The translations under genes and the position numbers were made by a program. A stretch of 60,345 nucleotides of DNA, from positions 1 through 60,345 of the IMG/VR virus record IMGVR_UViG_3300006071_000014, one strand, 5' to 3'. The notes under the pieces were generated by a model that was given only the letters and a program-made list of their open reading frames with translations, was not told where the DNA came from and did not search any database. Source of the stretch: a virus. This document shows positions 42,441-49,665 of this stretch, in pieces; position 1 is the first letter of the stretch; each line of letters begins with the position of its first letter.

Positions 42441-42800
42441 ATGAACATAATTTTTGATAAGAAAACAGTTGAAGTATTGCGTGACCGATATACTGTATTA
42501 GAACTTGATACAGTAATGCAACCAGGCATGTCAGAACCGCTTGTTCTTTATGCAGTTCTTGAAGTTAATAATATAGCTGATATTGCAACAATACAATTCT
42601 TTAAAGAAATGCATGAAAAACTTATCATTGAATACAAAAGTGGAAATTGGCAAACGGCAATTGAACTTGCTTCAATTTTACGCGAACAATTTAATAACGA
42701 ACTTACAGAATTTTATGATTTAGTTATTGACTTTTCTACAGAATCTGCTAAAGTAAATAGAAGTTGGGATGGCGTAAAGCACACCGTTCCTAAAGAATAA
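42441..42800 (+). CDS. Conserved T4-type phage protein, unknown function
   Basis: A 119-residue protein of the form DRYTVLELDTVMQPGMSEPL, then VLYAVLEVNNIADIATIQFF and a helical tail. I recall a related small protein in T4-like marine phages (VLELDTF...AYCVVENI). No catalytic motif. It is followed after six bases by tRNA-Thr. Confidence 0.6.
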   Translation: MNIIFDKKTVEVLRDRYTVLELDTVMQPGMSEPLVLYAVLEVNNIADIATIQFFKEMHEKLIIEYKSGNWQTAIELASILREQFNNELTEFYDLVIDFSTESAKVNRSWDGVKHTVPKE

Positions 42801-42806
42801 GTTAAT

Positions 42807-42888
42807 GCCTGGTTGGCTCAGTGGCGACAGCACCGCTTTTGTAAGGCGGAATACAACAACGGGGGTTCGAGTCCCTCACCAGGCACCA
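42807..42888 (+). tRNA. tRNA-Thr (TGT)
   Basis: The acceptor stem is GCCTGGT/ACCAGGC (seven pairs), and CCA is encoded. The anticodon arm CCGCT-TTTGTAA-GGCGG gives anticodon TGT, reading ACA and related Thr codons. The T arm is GGGGG-TTCGAGT-CCCTC with one G-U pair. The variable region is about 11 bases, long for this class. Confidence 0.85.
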
Positions 42889-42905
42889 TTTTTTAAGGAA
42901 GAGTT

Positions 42906-43715
42906 ATGTCACGCTATTGGTCCGAAACAAAATTATTTTACTGGCTTCGTGAAAAATTTGGTATTGAAAAACCAGTTGCCCTCGAATGGGGCGCTTGGTC
43001 AGTGTGGAAGCGTGAGACCAAAGCCGCACATCCTATCGGCTATTGGGTAACTGAAACCTTTCCTCGTATCGTAGATAAGATTGATCGCAATACTGTTGGA
43101 CATATTGATAATATTCGTTATTATCTGCGTAATCGGTTCTGGCGTCAAACTCATGTTCTTCCAACAGGTTTGCCTGTTGGTGAATATCATGATTTAGATG
43201 AGCGTATTCTTCATAGTATCATGCAAGGTATTGTTGATTATGTTGAAAAAGAAGTGGCGTGGAAAAGTCGTTGGTTAAACACTGAGTCAAGCAAGACGGC
43301 TGTGTGGAAAAACGGTCGTTGCCCTGAACTTGGCTTGGCATCCCTAAAGTGGGAAATGGGTTTGTTCTACGATGAATCATGGGGCATGGAACCAACCGAT
43401 CCAAAATTTGGTACATTGACTGACCAAGCGCAGCGAGCCATTGATGTAATGAAACTTTATATCTGGTGGAAGTTTGATCGTCCAAAGCGTCCTGATGTGC
43501 ATGATGCAAGTGATTGGACTCAGTATTGTAAAGATATGGAAGAAAAGTATGGTGCAGATCATATCTTTGAAAGTCGTGACCAAGAAACTCCAGAAGAACG
43601 AGCACGTGGTCGTGCGGCACTAGATAAATCGTTTGAAATTGAAGCAGCATATGAAGCAGAAGATACTGCGATGTTGATGAAGGTAATTGAAATTCGCAAG
43701 GGTTTGTGGACTTAA
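42906..43715 (+). CDS. Conserved phage protein, unknown function
   Basis: A 269-residue protein with many aromatic residues. SRYWSETKLFYWLREKFGI, LEWGAWSVWKRETKAAHPIG and RIVDKIDRNTVGHIDNIRYY belong to a widely spread tailed-phage family (W-x-x-W...HPIxY) that I know only as hypothetical. No metal or nucleotide motif is seen. An AAGGAAG ribosome site precedes the ATG. A GIY-YIG nuclease gene follows three bases after its stop. Confidence 0.65.
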   Translation: MSRYWSETKLFYWLREKFGIEKPVALEWGAWSVWKRETKAAHPIGYWVTETFPRIVDKIDRNTVGHIDNIRYYLRNRFWRQTHVLPTGLPVGEYHDLDERILHSIMQGIVDYVEKEVAWKSRWLNTESSKTAVWKNGRCPELGLASLKWEMGLFYDESWGMEPTDPKFGTLTDQAQRAIDVMKLYIWWKFDRPKRPDVHDASDWTQYCKDMEEKYGADHIFESRDQETPEERARGRAALDKSFEIEAAYEAEDTAMLMKVIEIRKGLWT

Positions 43716-43718
43716 ATT

Positions 43719-44237
43719 ATGCCATCTAAAAAAGAACTTCCACAAGGTTATTATGTTTATGCACATTTAAGACAAGGTGATTTATTGCCATATTATATTG
43801 GCAAGGGTAAAGGAAGTAGAGCATGGAATACACATGGTAGGAGACTACCAATACCATCTGATAAAAATAGAATACAAATTCTTGCTGATAATTTAACCGA
43901 AGAAGAAGCATTAGAACTTGAAAAGAAACTTATTGAGTCATATGGGCGTGAAGTCAACGGAACTGGTATTCTTTTTAATGTAACCAAAGGCGGCGAGGCG
44001 GGATTTTCTGATAACGATTACTATTACAAATATATTAGAAAGAAACATCTTATTGGCATAGAGCAAGCAAAACTTGATGGACGTTATAGGGGGAGAGAAC
44101 CTACTGCTAGAAGCCAATCTCAAAAAGTTTTGGATATGAAAGAAAAAAATTTTAATGTGCAAGAAATTATGTTAGAATGTAAAATAAGTCGTGCAAGTTA
44201 TTATAGAATATTAAAGGATAATGCGACCTTAGCTTAA
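43719..44237 (+). CDS. GIY-YIG homing endonuclease running into tRNA-CTA
   Basis: A 172-residue nuclease. The core is GYYVYAHLRQGDLLPYYIGK, then GKGSRAWNTHGRR, with EEEALELEKKLIESYGREVN. It ends in a small helix-turn-helix (NVQEIMLECKISRASYYRIL) that can bind DNA. The last five codons and stop (44223-44237) are also the first 15 bases of the tRNA that follows. This placing is typical of homing genes that target tRNA loci. Confidence 0.85.
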   Translation: MPSKKELPQGYYVYAHLRQGDLLPYYIGKGKGSRAWNTHGRRLPIPSDKNRIQILADNLTEEEALELEKKLIESYGREVNGTGILFNVTKGGEAGFSDNDYYYKYIRKKHLIGIEQAKLDGRYRGREPTARSQSQKVLDMKEKNFNVQEIMLECKISRASYYRILKDNATLA

Positions 44238-44299
44238 CGGTTAAAGCGGGTGTCTCTAAAACACCGACAATATGGGTTCAAATCCCATAGGACGCACCA
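44223..44299 (+). tRNA. tRNA with CTA anticodon (amber-reading, suppressor type)
   Basis: A full cloverleaf. The D arm is GCTT/AAGC and the T arm is ATGGG/CCCAT with loop TTCAAAT. The anticodon arm GGTGT-CTCTAAA-ACACC places T at 33 and CTA at 34-36, which reads UAG. The acceptor stem GCGACCT/AGGACGC has one A-A mismatch. Discriminator A and CCA are encoded. The body resembles phage tRNA-Arg(TCT), but a TCT register would break the anticodon stem. The amino acid is unknown. Confidence 0.8.
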
Positions 44300-44317
44300 A
44301 CTATTGGTAAATATAAG

Positions 44318-44476
44318 ATGAAATCAACAGCACGACATGTAGGCAGCGTAAATTTAAGAGGAAAGAAATATCTAACTTTACGCTGTGGCTGCTGTGAGGC
44401 ACAGAATTTTAAAGAACGTGAACTAAAACGTGAACACCTAAAACTAATTAAACAGGAGAAAGCAAATATGTCATAG
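44318..44476 (+). CDS. Small CGCC-motif phage protein
   Basis: A 52-codon frame beginning at the ATG 18 bases after the tRNA. It is basic and has LRCGCCEAQNF, a CGCC Cys cluster seen in small proteins of T4-like marine phages. The following EL KREH-like helix is charged. It stops at the TAG at 44474, the same amber codon that lies at codon 3 of the next gene. The two frames coincide, so readthrough would also fuse them. Confidence 0.55.
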   Translation: MKSTARHVGSVNLRGKKYLTLRCGCCEAQNFKERELKREHLKLIKQEKANMS

Positions 44477-45055
44477 GTAGAATTAGCATGTAAAGAAGCA
44501 GTGTTTCATTTTAACAAGAAGCACTTAGAAGACCCATCAATCCCAATGTGGATTATTATGGCCAAAGGCAAAACATATTATGTTGATCATGTTGAAGCCA
44601 ACTTGCCTTGGACCACCAAAGAAACTCCAACCAATGTAAAAACCAAAGGCGCAATCAAATTCAAAGATTGCCTTGTCACAATTGATACAGATAATTGTGC
44701 AAAACTTACTGTTCTTACCAAAGCAGATGAAATAAGATTACGCAACGCAGAGCGTGGTATTACTCGTATTATTACCAAATTTGGTGCTTCACTTACCGAA
44801 GTATTGCAATCTCTTGACATCAAACATACGCCTATCAAACGCATAGGCGGTGGTTGTGGCAGTAGTTTTTATATCACGGATATCATGCGAGAAGAAGATA
44901 TGACCATGCTTTCCATCGCTATGATTGGAAAAGGTGACTTTCGTATTCTTATGCCAAATGAAACATATTATGGTTGGTATAATAATGGCAATGCAGATGA
45001 TATGGATGAAGATGAAAAATTATATGATTATGATGACGATGATGAATATGCTTGA
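44468..45055 (+). CDS. Conserved phage protein with in-frame amber at codon 3
   Basis: A 195-residue product if TAG at 44474-44476 is read through, starting ATG-TCA-TAG. An AGGAG site lies nine bases before this ATG. The residues after the amber, VELACKEAVFHFNKKHLEDP, match the start of a conserved T4-like phage family as I remember it, so the true N-terminus lies before the TAG. The only start after the amber is GTG at 44501, which has a poor ribosome site and would remove conserved residues. The C-terminus is acidic (MDEDEKLYDYDDDDEYA). Function is unknown. Confidence 0.65.
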
Positions 45056-45080
45056 CACACAATATTAAATATCCTACAAT
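45052..45080 (+). promoter_or_regulatory. Sigma70-like promoter of structured RNA
   Basis: TTGACA, 17-base spacer, TACAAT, overlapping the stop of the upstream gene. Transcription would begin near 45087, at the 5' arm of the RNA closing stem. Confidence 0.75.
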
Positions 45081-45087
45081 AGATTTT

Positions 45088-45280
45088 TAACGGTGGCACG
45101 GCTGTGCTAAAAGGTTGGAGCGAGTATAACTAAAAACCGAATGTGAGGGATGCATACCGAGATCAACGGGCTGGACAGGTGAGAGACCTGTGGAAGGTAA
45201 TGGTGATTGCGTAAGGCAGTTGAAACCCGAAAACTATTGACCAAACTAAAACCATCGTGGGGATAGCAACCCGCCCGTTA
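45088..45280 (+). ncRNA. Structured RNA of unknown class, about 193 bases
   Basis: No open frame covers this stretch. The ends pair (TAACGG 45088-45093 with CCGTTA 45275-45280). Inside are hairpins GCAC/GTGC, GGTT...AACC and ACAGGT/ACCTGT. AACGGGC near 45153 can also pair with GCCCGTT near 45279, so two folds compete. It has its own promoter and is followed by a separate promoter for the next gene, so it is an independent RNA. I could not match it to RNase P, 6S, tmRNA or a riboswitch. Confidence 0.6.
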
Positions 45281-45288
45281 AAAAACTA

Positions 45289-45317
45289 TTGACAAACTGC
45301 AGACTATATAGTATATT
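45289..45317 (+). promoter_or_regulatory. Sigma70-like promoter
   Basis: TTGACA, 17-base spacer, TATATT. It serves the 65-residue gene at 45342. A palindrome ACTATATAGT overlaps the end of the spacer. Confidence 0.65.
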
Positions 45318-45341
45318 AGGAAAATAGAAAAAAGAGAGTAT

Positions 45342-45539
45342 ATGACAATGTTGATTATGGGTTATAAAGGCAAGCCAGATTGGACCAAGATTCGTGCGTC
45401 GTTTAAACGTTGTACTGATTTGCAAACGCATGATATTGAAAAGATTGTCAAAAACGTTAAGGATGGCAAAACCGAGACCATTCCAAATGATCATACCTTG
45501 TATGATGACCTTAAGGAACTTGGCATCCTTATCAAGTAA
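45342..45539 (+). CDS. Small hypothetical protein
   Basis: A 65-residue protein with a basic front (GYKGKPDWTKIRASFKRC) and an acidic helical end (LYDDLKELGILIK). It has its own TTGACA promoter and an AGAGAG ribosome site. A terminator hairpin follows the stop. An early regulatory role is possible from the arrangement. No family is recognised. Confidence 0.55.
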   Translation: MTMLIMGYKGKPDWTKIRASFKRCTDLQTHDIEKIVKNVKDGKTETIPNDHTLYDDLKELGILIK

Positions 45540-45546
45540 ATGACAT

Positions 45547-45582
45547 AATCCCACTAAATAATAATTAGTGGGATTTATTATT
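45547..45582 (+). terminator. Terminator hairpin with internal late-type box
   Basis: An 11-base-pair stem AATCCCACTAA/TTAGTGGGATT with a seven-base loop, followed by TATTATTTT. The loop region contains CTAAATAATA, the same late-like core found inside the repeat before csgF, so it may be a combined terminator and promoter. Confidence 0.7.
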
Positions 45583-46278
45583 TTGATAAATGAATATTGG
45601 ACCAAGATCAATCACCTTGTAGAATTTAATCGCTTTATTGAACAAGCGCAGATTAAATCTGATATTATAACTAGGGTATTTCAATTATTGAATACTAACC
45701 CTAGAGTTATATTGTTTCCTAAATTTAACCCAATCGTATTATTATTAGAAAAACATCACACATGTTATGTGGTTGATGATCAAAGCGTAAAATATACTTG
45801 GCAAAGTGAAAGCCAATTCATTGATAAGATTACGGATGTTCCAACTACGGTTGATGTAACAATTGCGCTTGATGAATATTTTACCTATGCTAACAGTGAA
45901 ACTGAACAACGAAATATGGTTGCAGAAATAAAATCTGTTACTAAAGGTTACTTAATTACTACTATCCAAGATTATAAAAATAACGCACCTCACAAGCGTA
46001 ATCAAGTTGATACTTTTATCAACGACGATACAATTGTACTTGAACAAAATATAATGGATAAAATTAATCGTCAGAACTGGAAAAATCATATATACTTCAT
46101 AGAGAATCAAAAAGATTTAACTGTTCTTGGTCCTATAGACCGTCGCACAATGTACTTTAAGCAACTGGCAAAATATACCAGTGACTTAGGCGGAACAAAT
46201 TACGTTGTACAAAAGAACTTGTTATATCGTGGATTCTTTAAAAAGAATTATGAACACATTATTACAGTACAGTTCTGA
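45583..46278 (+). CDS. Conserved phage protein, unknown function
   Basis: A 231-residue protein from a TTG start after a terminator hairpin; a GTG at 45568 is in frame but lies inside the hairpin. The middle (VDVTIALDEYFTYANSETEQ, RNMVAEIKSVTKGYLITTIQ) looks like an SAM-dependent methyltransferase-like or replication fold, with acidic and aromatic residues after strand 4, but no GxGxG is visible. I recall similar hypothetical genes in T4-like marine phages next to structural genes. Confidence 0.5.
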   Translation: MINEYWTKINHLVEFNRFIEQAQIKSDIITRVFQLLNTNPRVILFPKFNPIVLLLEKHHTCYVVDDQSVKYTWQSESQFIDKITDVPTTVDVTIALDEYFTYANSETEQRNMVAEIKSVTKGYLITTIQDYKNNAPHKRNQVDTFINDDTIVLEQNIMDKINRQNWKNHIYFIENQKDLTVLGPIDRRTMYFKQLAKYTSDLGGTNYVVQKNLLYRGFFKKNYEHIITVQF

Positions 46279-46286
46279 GGTGAAAT

Positions 46287-47465
46287 TTGGTTGAAATTAA
46301 TTTAGAATCTACGATAGCGGCAACTGTTCGCGCAAATGTAGAACAATACTTACAACAAGTTGATCTTAACACGATCATTGCAGATGCACTTCAAAAAAGT
46401 GTATCAAGTATTGTTATGAACCTAACAAGCAAAATTTTTAATGACATTGTTAGCAAACGTGATTTATCTAATGAAGTTAGCACACTTGTTAATAGTATTA
46501 TGGCTGATCAGTTACTAACAGTTGGTACTAATCTTGTTAGTGATATGGTCAATAATGCTAATATTAATAATTTAATTATTGAAGGTGTTGATAAAAAAGT
46601 TCAAAATACTTTATTAAATTTTAACTTTCCTACACGCAGCATACCTTTTAATAGTATTAATATGGAAGGCGCACTTATTGATCCTAGCTTAATTGATAGT
46701 GGTAAAATTAAAAAATTTAGTAGTAGTGGAATTAATGATGAAGCAACAGCCGTTCAACTTACTATTACCGATGAAGGTATCATTACCACCAATAATATTA
46801 CTGCTGAGAATTTATTAATTGCTGATAATAGTTTTGTAAAAAACTTAACTGTCGATGGTGATTTAGTATTATCTGGTAATATTTTGCAAAGCAACAGTTT
46901 TGATGAATATATTACAAATATTACAAATAAAATAAGCAGCGACATATTTAATAATAGCGATATTAATATATCTAATCGTAAGTTATTAGATGGCGACAGA
47001 TATATTGTTAATAGCGATAGTCTTGGTCCGCATATTATCAATAGCAATCTTCGCAAGGTTGGAAACCTTAATGAACTTGTTGTAAGCGGTCAAGCTATTA
47101 TTCACGAAACACTTGTTGTTACTAATAATAAAGTTGGTATTAATACTGAAAGTGCAAGTGGTGCGTTAAGTGTGTGGGATGAAGATAGTGAATTTACTCT
47201 AGTAAAGCACAGCCCAAAGACTATGTATGCTGGCAGCACTCGTGTAACAGATGTAATTCTTGGAAGCAATAATCAAGAACAAATTGGTTTGCGAACAAGT
47301 GGAATTATAGAATTAAATGGTCCAGTTAGATTTAATGGGTTATTAATAAACATTGTAGATCGTATTCCAGAACAAGTTGGTGAGCCTGGCGAAATTGCTG
47401 TCATGCGTGATGGCACGGCTATATACAGATGCCAAGGTCAAACTACATGGGGGAAGATTCTATAA
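46287..47465 (+). CDS. Virion structural protein (fibre-like)
   Basis: A 392-residue protein from a TTG start after GAGGTGAAA. The first 130 residues are helical (NVEQYLQQVDLNTIIADALQ, VSTLVNSIMADQLLTV). The rest is beta-rich: GIITTNNITAENLLIADNSF, LTVDGDLVLSGNIL and NKVGINTESASGALSVWD. The last is the typical pattern of fibre proteins with trimeric beta structure. The end EPGEIAVMRDGTAIYRCQGQ, then TTWGKIL, resembles fibre tips. It is probably a short tail fibre or neck protein. Confidence 0.65.
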   Translation: MVEINLESTIAATVRANVEQYLQQVDLNTIIADALQKSVSSIVMNLTSKIFNDIVSKRDLSNEVSTLVNSIMADQLLTVGTNLVSDMVNNANINNLIIEGVDKKVQNTLLNFNFPTRSIPFNSINMEGALIDPSLIDSGKIKKFSSSGINDEATAVQLTITDEGIITTNNITAENLLIADNSFVKNLTVDGDLVLSGNILQSNSFDEYITNITNKISSDIFNNSDINISNRKLLDGDRYIVNSDSLGPHIINSNLRKVGNLNELVVSGQAIIHETLVVTNNKVGINTESASGALSVWDEDSEFTLVKHSPKTMYAGSTRVTDVILGSNNQEQIGLRTSGIIELNGPVRFNGLLINIVDRIPEQVGEPGEIAVMRDGTAIYRCQGQTTWGKIL

Positions 47466-47572
47466 TGCGTATTTTTAAATGGATTTATAATATTTTTGAT
47501 GATATGATATACAAATATAAGCGTCGTCGTTTGCTCAAAGAATTACGCAAACGTGACCCATTTGTATATTGA
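47465..47572 (+). CDS. Microprotein ending RKRDPFVY
   Basis: A 35-residue basic protein starting at the ATG that overlaps the upstream stop (TAATG). It has a short aromatic front (MRIFKWIYNIFDDMIYKY) and a Lys/Arg helix ending LRKRDPFVY. Small proteins ending RDPFIY are common in T4-like marine phages. It is too short for the usual frame cutoffs but the coupling and ending support it. Confidence 0.6.
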   Translation: MRIFKWIYNIFDDMIYKYKRRRLLKELRKRDPFVY

Positions 47573-47578
47573 GGAAAG

Positions 47579-49042
47579 ATGTTATTAGGTATCAATGCTA
47601 ACAATCATGATGCAAGTATCACTCTTGTTGATGGGTCTAATATTTTGTTTGCTGGTCACGCTGAACGGTATAGCAGAGTAAAAAACGATTCACATCTTAA
47701 TGAAGCACTAATTGATGATGCGTTACAATATGGCATACCAGATAAAATATTGTGGTATGAACAGCCGTGGAAACGAGCAGTTCGTAATCTTATAAGTGGT
47801 CAGCGTCCGTTACACTATAACTTAAACAACTATCTTAAAAAATATGGTTTGGGCAAAATACCAGTTGTAACCACACCTCACCATGGTGCGCATGCTGCTA
47901 TGGGTTATTATACCAGTAGTTTTAGTGATGCAGCCGTAGTAGTTATTGATGCTATTGGTGAATATGAATGCACTTCAATATGGCGTGGGCATGGAGATAA
48001 ACTTACTAAAGTTTGGAGTAATGTTTATCCACAAAGTATTGGGCTATTCTATAGTGCTATCACAGATTATCTTGGGTTTAAGCCCAATGAAGAAGAATAT
48101 ATTGTCATGGGCATGGCAGCATACGGCGAACCAAAGCATCTTAAAGCAATGCTTAATGAGTTCTTTGGTGCATGGTCACCGCCTCACATAGAGTTTAAGC
48201 ATAACCTACATCGTGGTATGCGTTGGTGGTCCAAGCCTAAAGATGAAAATTGGAAACCAGAAGATATTGCAGCATCTGCACAAGCCTTATATGAACAATA
48301 CTTAATGGCAATTTGTCGCTATGCTCGTGATGTGATTAGCAGTGATAATCTTGTATTGGTAGGTGGTTGCGCACTTAATTGCGTGGCAAACAGCCGATTG
48401 AAAACATTTATTGGGTTTAGCAAAATATGGGTGCCACCAAATCCTGGCGATAGTGGTTTAAGTTTAGGTGCAATTACCTATCATACCAAGAAGCATGTGA
48501 ATCTGAACCATGCGTTTCTTGGTTATAACATTGATCGTAAGGTAGATGTTCGTGCTGTTGTTGATGCGTTAGAAGCAGGTCAAGTTGTAGGTATTGCCAA
48601 TGGTCGTGCAGAGTTTGGTCCGCGTGCGTTGGGCAATCGTTCGCTACTTGCAGACCCTCGTGGTGACGATGTAAAAAACCGTGTAAATGCGATTAAGAAA
48701 CGTGAGCCATTTCGTCCGTTTGCTCCTATTATACTAAAAAGTTTCTTTAGCGATTACTTTTATAGTAAGATGCGAGTAAATCATGATTATATGCAATGGG
48801 CAGATGCGTGTCTATCACCTGGCACTTTTCCAGCAATCTGTCATGTAGATGGAACCTCTCGTGTTCAAACAATTGACCAACCTACGCCAAGTATTACATA
48901 CAAAATATTAGAAGCATGGTATGCAAGAACTCGTTGTCCAATGTTGCTTAACACTAGTCTTAATATTAAAGGCGAGCCATTAGTGAATACATGGGCAGAT
49001 GCTCAACGATTTAGCGAATTACATAATATTACGGTGTTCTAA
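47579..49042 (+). CDS. Carbamoyltransferase (NodU/TobZ family)
   Basis: A 487-residue enzyme that transfers a carbamoyl group from carbamoyl phosphate, usually to sugars or antibiotics. The N-terminal ASKHA-type domain has LLGINANNHDASITLVDGSN, then HHGAHAAMGYYTSSFSDAAV and VVIDAIGEYECTSIW. YIVMGMAAYGEPK follows, then VLVGGCALNCVANSRL. The C-terminal part has GRAEFGPRALGNRSLLADPR and TSLNIKGEPLVNTW. All are family hallmarks. It may modify a surface sugar. It overlaps the next SGNH-like gene by one base. Confidence 0.92.
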   Translation: MLLGINANNHDASITLVDGSNILFAGHAERYSRVKNDSHLNEALIDDALQYGIPDKILWYEQPWKRAVRNLISGQRPLHYNLNNYLKKYGLGKIPVVTTPHHGAHAAMGYYTSSFSDAAVVVIDAIGEYECTSIWRGHGDKLTKVWSNVYPQSIGLFYSAITDYLGFKPNEEEYIVMGMAAYGEPKHLKAMLNEFFGAWSPPHIEFKHNLHRGMRWWSKPKDENWKPEDIAASAQALYEQYLMAICRYARDVISSDNLVLVGGCALNCVANSRLKTFIGFSKIWVPPNPGDSGLSLGAITYHTKKHVNLNHAFLGYNIDRKVDVRAVVDALEAGQVVGIANGRAEFGPRALGNRSLLADPRGDDVKNRVNAIKKREPFRPFAPIILKSFFSDYFYSKMRVNHDYMQWADACLSPGTFPAICHVDGTSRVQTIDQPTPSITYKILEAWYARTRCPMLLNTSLNIKGEPLVNTWADAQRFSELHNITVF

Positions 49043-49635
49043 TGCAGGTGAGTATTATTGGTGATAGTTTCACTCACACTTACAAAAATACATGGATAGA
49101 AAAAGTTTGTAATGAACTTAATTTAGAAGTCATTCACCATTCAGGATTTCGTGGGCAAGCGCAATATAGAATATATCTTGAATTTTTAGAAACTATAAAA
49201 AACAATCCAGATGTTATTATCTGCTGTCATACCGAGCATACTAGATTTTACAATAAAGATGGTAGCAGAGAATGGTTACTTGATGATGAAGATTTTGGCA
49301 AGTATATTTTTAATTCTATTCTGCGAGATATGCAAGAAATATGCAAAAAACGCAATATTAAACTTATAAACATTCCATGCTTCGAACATGATTTTATAAA
49401 TAAAACGCATGGTCTATGGATTTTGTCCAATGGTGGATTAGTAAATTGCAGCAGAGCAGATTATAACCGAGAATATAACAAGAATTGGACTACGTTTGAA
49501 GACCCAAGATTAAACCATTTTAGTGCAAATGGACATCAAGTTTTAGCCCAAAGTTTAATTCCACATATTAAAACGTATATTACTACCGACCAAGAGTTTC
49601 ATATTTCCCTACTTTATCCTGAAATATTTGCTTGA
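49042..49635 (+). CDS. SGNH-hydrolase-like protein next to carbamoyltransferase
   Basis: A 197-residue protein. It opens with QVSIIGDSFTHTYKNTW (GDS block with the nucleophile Ser) and has HHSGFRGQAQYRIYLEFLE at the block II Gly. PDVIICCHTEHTRFYNKDG is at block III. The end DPRLNHFSANGHQVLAQSLI holds the catalytic His and an Asp. The layout is nearly complete for the SGNH fold. It starts in the carbamoyltransferase stop (TAATG), so the pair is likely to act on the same glycan. The substrate is unknown. Confidence 0.6.
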   Translation: MQVSIIGDSFTHTYKNTWIEKVCNELNLEVIHHSGFRGQAQYRIYLEFLETIKNNPDVIICCHTEHTRFYNKDGSREWLLDDEDFGKYIFNSILRDMQEICKKRNIKLINIPCFEHDFINKTHGLWILSNGGLVNCSRADYNREYNKNWTTFEDPRLNHFSANGHQVLAQSLIPHIKTYITTDQEFHISLLYPEIFA

Positions 49636-49659
49636 CATTGCGTTTAATTGTGTTATATT
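49632..49659 (+). promoter_or_regulatory. Sigma70-like promoter, predicted leaderless start
   Basis: TTGACA, 16-base spacer, TATATT, then six bases to the ATG of the UV endonuclease at 49666. No Shine-Dalgarno is present. Confidence 0.6.
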
Positions 49660-49665
49660 CTTACT

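Noticed and set aside
42805-43050. An 81-residue frame starting at the tRNA-Thr
   Set aside because: It reads through the tRNA and into an out-of-frame part of the next gene, so it is a shadow.
44474-44476. Amber codon as a simple sequencing error
   Set aside because: It cannot be excluded without reads, but the adjacent CUA tRNA and general lack of TAG stops make biological use more likely.
45088-45280. RNase P RNA or 6S RNA
   Set aside because: The conserved RNase P blocks (such as GAGGAAAGTCC) are missing and the fold is not a single rod as in 6S.
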